DNA of 5,505 bases. Origin: Clostridia bacterium. Its GTDB lineage: Bacteria; Bacillota_A; Clostridia; Christensenellales; Borkfalkiaceae. Below the pieces are notes generated by a model. That model saw only the letters and a program-made list of their open reading frames with translations. It had not been told where the DNA came from and ran no database searches. Position numbers and translations under genes: made by a program. The stretch lies in the NCBI GenBank assembly GCA_017462425.1, contig JAFTRD010000181.1, positions 1 through 5,505 on the forward strand, in the 5' to 3' direction. Below, one piece after another: positions 1 to 5,505 of this stretch; the stretch's first letter is position 1, and each line of letters starts with the position of its first letter.

Positions 1-963
1 ACCATTCCCGAAACGTTGGCAACCACCGAAAGATTATGTTCTTCGGTCAACGTAGGTTCTTCCAAATCGGGTATCAATATGGACGCCGTTCGCTTGATGG
101 GTGAAATCATCAAAGAATCCGCCAATTTAACTAAGTCCACCGACGGACTGGGTTGCGCAAAGCTGGTAATTTTCTGCAATGCGGTAGAGGACAATCCCTT
201 CATGGCAGGCGCCTTCCACGGCATCGGCGAAGCGGATACCGTCATCAACGTAGGCGTATCCGGTCCCGGCGTCGTGGAACACGCTTTAAAATCTATCCCC
301 AACGCCGATCTGACCGAGGTTGCCGAAACCATCAAGCGCACGGCGTTCAAAATCACCCGTGCCGGTCAGCTGATTGCACGTGAAGCGTCCAAGCGTTTGA
401 ACGCCCGCTTCGGCATCGTAGACCTCTCGTTAGCGCCCACGCCCGCTCGAGGCGACAGTGTTGCGGCAATTTTGGAAGAGGTAGGCTTGGAAAGCGTAGG
501 CACGCACGGTACCACGGCAATTCTTGCCATGCTCAACGACGCCGTAAAAAAGGGCGGCGTTATGGCAAGCTCCCGTGTGGGCGGACTTTCGGGCGCATTC
601 ATTCCCGTTTCCGAGGATATCGGCATGATCGAGGCGGCGGAATGCGGCAAAATTACTCTGGATAAATTAGAGGCAATGACCTGCGTATGCAGCGTGGGCT
701 TGGATATGATTGCCATTCCCGGCAACACGTCAGCCTCCACCATTTCCGCCATGATTGCAGACGAGGCGGCAATCGGCATGATCAACAACAAAACCACGGC
801 GGTACGAGTTATCCCTGCGCCCAACAAAAAGGTGGGCGAATGGGTCAACTTCGGCGGTCTTTTAGGCAGAGCGCCCGTCATGCCCGTGCATGAAAGCAGC
901 GCCGAGAAATTTATTTCCCGTGGCGGATTGATTCCTGCGCCTATCCACAGCTTTAAAAATTAA
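1..963 (+). CDS. PFL-family protein UPF0210/DUF711, C-terminal part (5' truncated by window edge)
   Basis: The frame is open from base 1 to a TAA at 961-963, giving 320 codons. Family members are usually about 450 residues, so roughly the first 130 are outside the window. The TTG at 16 is not a credible start because the frame continues upstream of it. Seen in the sequence: the Gly-rich stretch [19 protein letters not shown] (codons about 75-93), [13 protein letters not shown] (about 141-153), [19 protein letters not shown], the Cys pair in [15 protein letters not shown] (Cys at 682-684 and 688-690) and the family-like ending [13 protein letters not shown]. This block pattern is that of UPF0210, a cytosolic family named for structural similarity to pyruvate formate-lyase. 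Its reaction is, as far as I know, not established, so no activity is assigned. Family knowledge: the gene often follows a small ACT-domain gene (UPF0237), which would lie left of the window. Its stop is 14 bases before pepF, which suggests co-transcription. Confidence 0.9.
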   Translation, partial: TIPETLATTERLCSSVNVGSSKSGINMDAVRLMGEIIKESANLTKSTDGLGCAKLVIFCNAVEDNPFMAGAFHGIGEADTVINVGVSGPGVVEHALKSIPNADLTEVAETIKRTAFKITRAGQLIAREASKRLNARFGIVDLSLAPTPARGDSVAAILEEVGLESVGTHGTTAILAMLNDAVKKGGVMASSRVGGLSGAFIPVSEDIGMIEAAECGKITLDKLEAMTCVCSVGLDMIAIPGNTSASTISAMIADEAAIGMINNKTTAVRVIPAPNKKVGEWVNFGGLLGRAPVMPVHESSAEKFISRGGLIPAPIHSFKN

Positions 964-977
964 GTAGGATTTTTTAT

Positions 978-2756
978 ATGGAAAGAAAGGAAATCGAAGA
1001 GCGTTACAAATGGAATTTAAGCGGTATTTTTACGGACGATAATGCGTGGGAGAAGGAGCTTTCTTCCCTTGAGAATGGCTACGATTTTTCAAAGTATAGA
1101 GGAAAACTCTCCGATAAGACTACCTTGCTCGAGCTTTTTTCTAAGGACGCCGAATTTTCCCGCCGCGCGGAAAAGCTGTACCTCTACGCCAGCACACGCC
1201 ACGACGAGGACGTAAGAAGGGATAAATATATCTCCTATCAGGCGCAGGTGCAGTCCCTCTATACAAAATACGCTTCCTCCATCAGCTTTGTCGAGCCGGA
1301 AATTATCTCTCTTCCCAAATCTCAGCTCAAAGCGTGGATAGAGGATAGGGATTTTTCCGATTACGACTATCTTCTTTCCCGTATACTTAGGCAAAAAGCG
1401 CACGTTCTTTCAGAACAAGAAGAAAAAATTTTAGCCCTCGCCGGCGAGCCTTTGGGCGGTTTTCACGACGTATTTTCCATGCTCGATAACGCCGACCTAC
1501 CGTTGCCCACGGTAAAGCTCGAAGAAGGCAAAACGCAGCTCACCCACGCAACCTACGGGCTGATGATGCACGGAGGCACGCGAAAAGAGAGAAAAACCTG
1601 TTTTAAGGCTTACTATAAGGCTTACGAGTCCCTGTTAAACGTCATTACGGCTACCTATACGGGCAACGTAAAAAAGGACGTGTTCTATAAAACGGCAAGA
1701 AAGTATGAAAGCTGTCTTTCTAAGGCTCTTTCGGGTGAAGACGTTCCGCCTGCCGTCTATAAAAATTTAATTCAATCGGTGCATAAGGCGTTGCCCGTTC
1801 TGCATCGCTATATGCAGTGCAGAAAGCAAATTTTACACTTAAAACGCCAACACATGTACGATATTTACGTACCGTTAGTGGAGGAGGCAGACCTGAAAGT
1901 TCCCTACGAAGAGGCGTATCGTATGGTCGTGGAAGGGCTTGCGCCCTTGGGTGAAGAGTATCAAAATCTTTTGCGCCGTGCATACGACGAGCGTTGGATA
2001 GACGTATACGAAAACACGGGTAAGCGCAGCGGCGCATACAGCACGGGCGTATACGATACGCACCCGTACGTGCTTTTGAATTACCAGCCCACCACCAACG
2101 AAATTTTCACCATTGCGCACGAAATGGGGCATTCCATTCATACCTATAAATCCAACGCCGCCCAGCCCTACGCGAAATCTTCCTATACCATATTTTTAGC
2201 GGAGATTGCAAGTACGGTCAACGAGGTGTTGCTCTTAAAGCATCTGTATAAGACCACGCAGGATACAAAGCTCAAAAAGTTCCTGCTCAATTACTATATC
2301 GATATGTTCCGCACCACGCTCTTTCGACAGACGCAGTTTGCCGAGTTTGAAGAGCTCGTGCATACGAAAGCCGAAAACGGCGAGCCGTTAACCAAGGAAA
2401 ATTTGTGCGATACGTACTACGCCCTCAATCAAAAGTACTACGGCAGCGCTATTACGCACGATCGAGAAATTGCCTTTGAATGGGCAAGAATCCCGCACTT
2501 TTACCGCTCGTTCTACGTATACAAATACGCTACGGGCATTATATCCGCCGTCTCCATCGTGCGCAGAATTTTATCCGAGGGTGAAGCAGCCGTTCAAGAT
2601 TATTTTCGATTCTTGGAAAGCGGCAATAAAACATGCCCCGTGGATATTTTAAAACAGGCGGGGGTAGATTTAACCACGACCGCGCCCTTTGATGCGGCGA
2701 TGAAAGAGTTTGAGGATACGTTAACCGAGTTTGAAAAGCTCAATCGGGAAGAATAA
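978..2756 (+). CDS. pepF: Oligoendopeptidase F (M3B zinc metallopeptidase)
   Basis: A protein of 592 residues, the usual family length (about 600). It is a cytosolic enzyme that cleaves short oligopeptides, so its likely role is peptide recycling or trimming. The N-terminal helical oligopeptidase-F domain covers about residues 1-190, and the M3 catalytic domain follows to near the C-terminus. The zinc site is complete: HEMGH at residues 381-385 gives ligands His381 and His385 and catalytic Glu382, and the third ligand is Glu409 in FLAEIASTVNE, 28 residues after the first His as expected for this family. The conserved C-terminal catalytic-domain segment IPHFYRSFYVYKYATG (505-520) carries the His/Tyr cluster that in M3 enzymes lines the active site. 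No signal peptide or membrane segment is seen. The ATG at 978 is chosen because TAGGA (965-969) sits 8 bases upstream and the following residues RKEIEERYKWNLSGIF fit the family N-terminus. The gene lies 14 bases after the PFL-family gene and 35 before dnaB. The physiological substrate cannot be read from the sequence. Confidence 0.95.
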   Translation: MERKEIEERYKWNLSGIFTDDNAWEKELSSLENGYDFSKYRGKLSDKTTLLELFSKDAEFSRRAEKLYLYASTRHDEDVRRDKYISYQAQVQSLYTKYASSISFVEPEIISLPKSQLKAWIEDRDFSDYDYLLSRILRQKAHVLSEQEEKILALAGEPLGGFHDVFSMLDNADLPLPTVKLEEGKTQLTHATYGLMMHGGTRKERKTCFKAYYKAYESLLNVITATYTGNVKKDVFYKTARKYESCLSKALSGEDVPPAVYKNLIQSVHKALPVLHRYMQCRKQILHLKRQHMYDIYVPLVEEADLKVPYEEAYRMVVEGLAPLGEEYQNLLRRAYDERWIDVYENTGKRSGAYSTGVYDTHPYVLLNYQPTTNEIFTIAHEMGHSIHTYKSNAAQPYAKSSYTIFLAEIASTVNEVLLLKHLYKTTQDTKLKKFLLNYYIDMFRTTLFRQTQFAEFEELVHTKAENGEPLTKENLCDTYYALNQKYYGSAITHDREIAFEWARIPHFYRSFYVYKYATGIISAVSIVRRILSEGEAAVQDYFRFLESGNKTCPVDILKQAGVDLTTTAPFDAAMKEFEDTLTEFEKLNREE

Positions 2757-2791
2757 CGAAAAAAAATACCAACCAGAGAGGAGAAAGCATT

Positions 2792-4291
2792 ATGCCAACC
2801 AACGTCAATACCATGCCGCACAGCGTAGACGCCGAGCTTGCGCTTTTGGGCTGTTTGATTATCGACAACGAATTGCAGGCGGATATTATAGAATCTTTAA
2901 CCGAAGAGGATTTCTATTTAGAGGCGCATAAATACATCGTAAAAGCAATGCGGCAGGTATTTCTGGATAAAAAACCCGTTGACCTCGTCACGCTTTCCGA
3001 CGCCTTGGAAAAGAGAGGCGAATTGGAGCGTGCCGGTGGCATTGCCTACATTACGGAAATTGCGCAAACCACGCCTTCGGCGGCGAACTATAAATATTAC
3101 CTCGATATCGTCAAGCGTGACAGCATGAACCGTAAGCTCATTCGCGCCTCCCGAAAAATTATCGAAAACAGCATGAAAACGCCCGAAATGCGTGAAGCGC
3201 TGGAGTTTGCCGAAAAACAGGTATACGACCTCTCCAAACAGAGTGAAAACTCTTCCTTAAAAAGCATGGCGGAAGGCGATATAGTGGGCGAGGTGATTCA
3301 TAAATTCGAGGAAATAAAAAACAACCCCAATATTCTCCGTGGCGTAGAAACCGGATTCAGACAGCTGGATAGAATGACCAACGGTCTGCAAAAATCCGAC
3401 CTCATTATTTTAGCGGCTCGCCCGGGCATGGGTAAGACCTCCTTCGCCATGAACATCGTCGAGCACGCCGCCCTGCAAAAGGGTAAGGTCTGCGCGGTAT
3501 TTTCCTTGGAAATGCCCCGTGTTCAAATCGTTCAAAGACTTCTCTGCGCCTATGCAGAGGTCAGCATGGAAAGGGCGTTGTCGGGAAAACTGGAACAGCG
3601 TGAATGGAAAAAGCTGTTCTTAGCCTCCGACAGACTTTCAAAAAGTAAAATTTATATCGACGATACCTCTCGCATCATGCCTGCGGAAATTTTATCCAAA
3701 TGCCGCCGTCTGAGCGCGCAGGTAGGCGGCTTAGACCTCGTCATGATCGACTATATCCAGCTCATGGGCAGCGTTTCGGGTGGCAGCGGTAACGCCGAAA
3801 GCAACCGTCAGCAGGAAATTGCGGCAATCAGCCGTGACTTAAAGCTGATGGCAAAGGAGCTCAACGTTCCCGTCATTGCGCTTTCGCAGCTTCGCCGTAT
3901 CCAGACCAAAGAACCCCAGCTTTCCGACCTTCGTGAATCGGGCGCTATCGAGCAGGACGCCGATATCGTTATGTTCATCAACCGTCCCGAGGCTACGGCA
4001 ACGGCGGAGGAATTGGCGTCGGGCAAGGTAGTCAAGGGCGCAGCCGAATTGGTCATCGCCAAGCACAGAAACGGCTCGCAGGGCCGTGTGCAGTTAAAAT
4101 TTATCGGCGAATCCACCAAGTTCGTCAACGTGGACGACCAGAACCGTCAAGACGAACCGCCCGTACGTGTTACCAAGCACGAGGAGTACGAGCCTACGTA
4201 CGATTCTTCGCCTCAGGAAGAACTACCGCCCGTGGACGAGAGTCATCCCTCCAATCTGCGTCACGCAGGGGAGGAGGAGATGCCCTTTTAA
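2792..4291 (+). CDS. dnaB: Replicative DNA helicase DnaB
   Basis: A protein of 499 residues: the hexameric 5'-3' helicase that unwinds DNA at the replication fork and recruits primase (the B. subtilis orthologue is called DnaC). The N-terminal DnaB domain (about 8-110) begins PHSVDAELALLGCLI and is followed by a linker (about 150-175). The RecA-like ATPase domain (about 178-445) has Walker A ARPGMGKT (209-216, Lys215), SLEM with the presumed catalytic Glu240, Walker B LDLVMIDYIQL (314-324, Asp320) and KHRNGSQG (424-431), whose Arg426 is the likely arginine finger. No intein interrupts the Walker A or other motifs, although DnaB is a common intein host. The ATG at 2792 is supported by AGAGAGGAGA (2775-2784), whose AGGAG core is 8 bases away; the ATG at 2813 lacks this. 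Unusual: after the conserved core, residues about 447-499 form a proline-rich acidic tail (15 D/E against 4 K/R) ending GEEEMPF, reported separately. The gene is not next to rplI here, its common Firmicute neighbour. Confidence 0.97.
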   Translation: MPTNVNTMPHSVDAELALLGCLIIDNELQADIIESLTEEDFYLEAHKYIVKAMRQVFLDKKPVDLVTLSDALEKRGELERAGGIAYITEIAQTTPSAANYKYYLDIVKRDSMNRKLIRASRKIIENSMKTPEMREALEFAEKQVYDLSKQSENSSLKSMAEGDIVGEVIHKFEEIKNNPNILRGVETGFRQLDRMTNGLQKSDLIILAARPGMGKTSFAMNIVEHAALQKGKVCAVFSLEMPRVQIVQRLLCAYAEVSMERALSGKLEQREWKKLFLASDRLSKSKIYIDDTSRIMPAEILSKCRRLSAQVGGLDLVMIDYIQLMGSVSGGSGNAESNRQQEIAAISRDLKLMAKELNVPVIALSQLRRIQTKEPQLSDLRESGAIEQDADIVMFINRPEATATAEELASGKVVKGAAELVIAKHRNGSQGRVQLKFIGESTKFVNVDDQNRQDEPPVRVTKHEEYEPTYDSSPQEELPPVDESHPSNLRHAGEEEMPF

Positions 4292-4297
4292 AAACGC

Positions 4298-4326
4298 TTT
4301 AAAACGGCGGAGCAAGCAGATAGAAT
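4298..4326 (+). promoter_or_regulatory. Possible weak sigma-A-type promoter before ywlE
   Basis: TTTAAA (4298-4303, 4 of 6 matches to TTGACA) and TAGAAT (4321-4326, 5 of 6 matches to TATAAT) are separated by 17 bases. Initiation near 4333 would give a leader of about 20 bases carrying TAAGGAGG (4338-4345), 7 bases before the ywlE start. The -35 match is poor, and AT-rich hexamers of this quality arise by chance. Read-through from dnaB is an equal alternative, so this is tentative. Confidence 0.3.
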
Positions 4327-4352
4327 TGAAGTTGGTATAAGGAGGAAAGCGG

Positions 4353-4793
4353 ATGAAGCGCAGGAAGGTACTCTTCGTCTGCACGGGTAACACCTGCCGT
4401 TCGCCCATGGCGGAGGCGCTGTTGCGCCGTGAGATAAAACGGCGAAAAATTAAATTCGTGGACGTGGCTTCCGTAGGTCTGCAAGTGGAAAAGGATGCCG
4501 TCATTCATCCGCTCAGCGCACAGGTTTTGGCGGAAAACGGATTATCCATGCCCAAATTTCGTCCCCGTCAGCTTACGGATAAGCTCTATCAAAACGCCTT
4601 CGTCGTTATCACCATGACGGATGCGCAGAAATCCTACTTTCACACCGACCCCAAGGTATACGCCATGAGCGAAGTGGCGGACGGAATACAAATCCCCGAC
4701 CCGTACGGTCAGGGAATAGAGGCGTATCGCAACACCTTCGAGCTACTGATACGGGCGATTGAAAAAATTGCAGACAGCATTGCAGGAGAATGA
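4353..4793 (+). CDS. ywlE: Low-molecular-weight phosphatase, probable protein-arginine phosphatase (YwlE type)
   Basis: A cytosolic protein of 146 residues, the usual size of low-molecular-weight tyrosine-phosphatase family members. The N-terminal P-loop is CTGNTCRS (10-17), a CX5R signature with nucleophile Cys10 and phosphate-binding Arg16. The general-acid loop is IPDPYG (114-119) with Asp116. The P-loop residue Thr14 corresponds to the Thr that in B. subtilis YwlE favours phospho-arginine; tyrosine-specific relatives typically carry a bulkier residue such as Ile there. The inferred role is removal of phosphate from arginine in proteins, opposing a McsB-type kinase, but no kinase gene is in the window and tyrosine phosphatase activity remains possible. 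The start is well defined: TAAGGAGG (4338-4345) lies 7 bases before ATG 4353, and MKRRKVLFVCTGN matches the family N-terminus. It lies 61 bases after dnaB and is followed by rpiB, the same order as ywlE-ywlF in B. subtilis, which supports the assignment. Confidence 0.87.
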   Translation: MKRRKVLFVCTGNTCRSPMAEALLRREIKRRKIKFVDVASVGLQVEKDAVIHPLSAQVLAENGLSMPKFRPRQLTDKLYQNAFVVITMTDAQKSYFHTDPKVYAMSEVADGIQIPDPYGQGIEAYRNTFELLIRAIEKIADSIAGE

Positions 4794-4794
4794 T

Positions 4795-4847
4795 AAAAAA
4801 TTTTTTTTAATATTCCTCTTGCCAAAAAGGAAAAAAGAGTATATAAT
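4795..4847 (+). promoter_or_regulatory. Strong sigma-A-type promoter for rpiB, with AT-rich upstream tract
   Basis: TTGCCA (4819-4824, 5 of 6) and a perfect TATAAT (4842-4847) are separated by 17 bases, the optimal spacing, inside the ywlE-rpiB gap. The tract A6T8 at 4795-4808 falls at about -59 to -46 relative to a predicted start near 4854, where an UP element would act. The -10 box has no TG extension. The promoter probably drives rpiB and, because only 23 bases separate rpiB from the next gene and no terminator is visible, perhaps the downstream ATPase genes as well. A 7-base inverted repeat (TATTCCT 4811-4817, AGGAATA 4850-4856) brackets the core. Confidence 0.75.
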
Positions 4848-4863
4848 AAAGGAATAAAAAAAT

Positions 4864-4870
4864 GGAGAAG
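4864..4870 (+). promoter_or_regulatory. Ribosome binding site that favours the inner rpiB start at 4877
   Basis: GGAGAAG at 4864-4870 places its GGAG core 9 bases before ATG 4877. The competing ATG at 4862 is preceded by AAAGGA at 4848-4853, but that stretch lies immediately next to or upstream of the predicted transcription start (about 4854), so a transcript from the rpiB promoter would lack it. This, with the family N-terminus at residue 6 of the longer frame, decides for 4877. Confidence 0.65.
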
Positions 4871-4876
4871 AACAGT

Positions 4877-5329
4877 ATGAAAATAGCCATTGCCTGTGAC
4901 CACGGCGGTTTGAACTTAAAAAATGCGCTTAAAAATTATCTGGAAAGAAACGGATATGACTACGTTGATTTCGGAACGGATACTTCAGATTCCTGCGACT
5001 ATCCCGATTATGCCCTTCTTGCAGCGGAAGCGGTGGCAAAAGGCGAATGTGAGAGAGGCATCGTAGTTTGCTCCTCGGGTATCGGCGTTTCCATCGTGGC
5101 GAACAAAGTACCCGGTGTACGCTGTGCGCACTGTCACGACGTATACTGCGCAAAATACACCCGTTACCATAACGACGCCAACATGCTTGCGTTCGGTGAA
5201 AAGTGTCTGGGCGTGGGCATGATGGAGGAAATCGTAACGGCGTTTTTAACCAGCGAATTCGAGGGCGGAGAACGCCACGAAAGAAGAGTTGCCAAAATTA
5301 AGGCAATCGAGGAAAAATATTCCAAATAA
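4877..5329 (+). CDS. rpiB: Ribose-5-phosphate isomerase B
   Basis: A protein of 150 residues from ATG 4877, matching the usual RpiB length of about 150. An in-frame ATG at 4862 would add only MEKNS, which the family lacks. The enzyme is a cytosolic dimer that interconverts ribulose 5-phosphate and ribose 5-phosphate in the non-oxidative pentose phosphate pathway. Seen: N-terminal MKIAIACDHGG with substrate-binding Asp8-His9, CDYPDYA (40-46), catalytic Cys65 in VVCSSGIGVSIVANKVPGVR (63-82), His98 in the YHNDANMLAFG segment (97-107) for ring opening, and the family ending FEGGERHERRVAKI. The motif usually written CGTGIG reads CSSGIG here, so two positions after the catalytic Cys are substituted (Gly to Ser, Thr to Ser). 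All other key residues are present, so activity is likely. A related sugar isomerase (LacA/LacB, or allose-6-phosphate isomerase) is the main alternative. The gene follows ywlE as in B. subtilis (ywlE-ywlF), has its own promoter, and lies 23 bases before the next gene. Confidence 0.93.
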   Translation: MKIAIACDHGGLNLKNALKNYLERNGYDYVDFGTDTSDSCDYPDYALLAAEAVAKGECERGIVVCSSGIGVSIVANKVPGVRCAHCHDVYCAKYTRYHNDANMLAFGEKCLGVGMMEEIVTAFLTSEFEGGERHERRVAKIKAIEEKYSK

Positions 5330-5339
5330 TTACAATTAT

Positions 5340-5346
5340 CGGAGGT
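5340..5346 (+). promoter_or_regulatory. Ribosome binding site for the right-edge gene
   Basis: CGGAGGT lies 6 bases before ATG 5353, a near-consensus site. It supports a real gene starting at 5353 although only 51 codons of it are visible. Confidence 0.8.
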
Positions 5347-5352
5347 AAAAAT

Positions 5353-5505
5353 ATGTTGGAAGAAGTTGTCGGCAACATTATAGAGGCAGAGGATAAAGCT
5401 GAACAAATCAAAAAAGACGCCAAGGAAAGCGCAAAAACCATACTTTCCGAAGCGCAAACAGCCTCCGAGAGCACTCGTGCGGCTTGCGTAAAAGAATGTC
5501 GTACG
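5353..5505 (+). CDS. Probable V/A-type ATPase peripheral-stalk subunit (H/G type), N-terminal part, cut by window edge
   Basis: Fifty-one codons from ATG 5353 run open to the window end. The translation starts MLEEVVGNIIEAEDKAEQIK and is almost entirely charged residues and alanine, a predicted long helix. Alanines at 12, 23 and 34 and at 16 and 27, and isoleucines at 19 and 30, recur every 11 residues. This hendecad pattern is characteristic of the right-handed coiled coil formed by the small H/G subunit with subunit E in the peripheral stalk of A- and V-type ATPases. Complete family members are about 100 residues and usually stand first in the bacterial V-type ATPase operon, before subunits I, K, E, C, A, B and D. 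The role would be to hold the catalytic head against the membrane sector. CGGAGGT 6 bases upstream fixes the start, and the gene may be co-transcribed with rpiB, 23 bases away. With so little sequence of low complexity, another coiled-coil protein cannot be excluded. Confidence 0.68.
   Translation, partial: MLEEVVGNIIEAEDKAEQIKKDAKESAKTILSEAQTASESTRAACVKECRT

Noticed and set aside
366..881. 171-codon open frame on the - strand opposite the PFL-family gene
   Set aside because: It is opposite a well-conserved coding frame, has no convincing ribosome site and resembles no family I know. It is a shadow frame of biased codon use.
3808..4128. 106-codon open frame on the - strand inside dnaB
   Set aside because: It lies opposite the conserved helicase core and has no family features, so it is a shadow frame.
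4270..4288. GGAGGAGGAG followed by ATG at the end of dnaB as a small gene start
   Set aside because: That ATG is in the dnaB frame and reaches the dnaB stop after three codons. The purines encode the Glu run of the tail, and the spacing is too short for initiation.
2792..4291. Possible intein or frameshift in dnaB, because the protein is longer than usual
   Set aside because: All helicase motifs are contiguous and in one frame. The extra length is the C-terminal acidic tail.
4767..4785. Repeated ATTGCAG (4767-4773 and 4779-4785) near the end of ywlE as a regulatory repeat
   Set aside because: The two copies lie inside coding sequence for similar residues (Ile-Ala-Asp and Ile-Ala-Gly) and are explained by the protein.
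4795..4810. A6T8 tract after ywlE as an intrinsic terminator
   Set aside because: It is only an AT palindrome with no GC-rich stem or loop before the T run. Its position fits an AT-rich upstream promoter element better.
5123..5137. CXXCH (Cys83-Ala-His-Cys86-His87) in RpiB, the haem c attachment motif
   Set aside because: The protein has no signal peptide and is a cytosolic isomerase, and similar Cys-rich segments occur at this position in RpiB homologues. The match is most likely coincidental.

Overview
The window suggests a low-to-mid GC Firmicute, most likely a member of the Clostridia. The evidence is the strong AGGAGG-type ribosome sites, the sigma-A-type promoter, the DnaB, PepF and PFL-family protein types, a ywlE-rpiB pair in the same order as in Bacillus subtilis, and what looks like the first gene of a V/A-type ATPase operon. 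I cannot name a genus from the sequence alone.

All six genes lie on the + strand and are tightly packed. Layout: (1) 1-963, the C-terminal part of a UPF0210/PFL-family (DUF711) protein whose start lies outside the window; (2) 978-2756, the M3B zinc metallopeptidase oligoendopeptidase F; (3) 2792-4291, the replicative helicase DnaB, intein-free, with an acidic C-terminal tail of about 53 residues; (4) 4353-4793, a low-molecular-weight phosphatase of the YwlE protein-arginine-phosphatase type; (5) 4877-5329, ribose-5-phosphate isomerase B; (6) 5353 to the right edge, the N-terminus of a coiled-coil protein that fits the H/G peripheral-stalk subunit of a V/A-type ATPase.

The gaps are 14, 35, 61, 83 (to the preferred rpiB start) and 23 bases. 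Genes 1-3 look co-transcribed. A strong sigma-A-like promoter (TTGCCA-17-TATAAT) with an AT-rich upstream tract precedes rpiB, and it may also feed the ATPase gene 23 bases downstream. A weaker promoter candidate precedes ywlE. No convincing GC-rich intrinsic terminator is visible.

The genes are housekeeping functions: peptide turnover, replication fork unwinding, reversal of protein phosphorylation (possibly on arginine), the pentose phosphate pathway and ion-translocating ATPase. They form no obvious single pathway. I see no mobile element, CRISPR array, tRNA or rRNA, and no new multi-gene system. The points most worth checking are the SSB-like acidic tip (EEEMPF) at the end of DnaB, the Thr that suggests arginine-phosphatase specificity in the YwlE P-loop, and the promoter/start-codon arrangement in front of rpiB.
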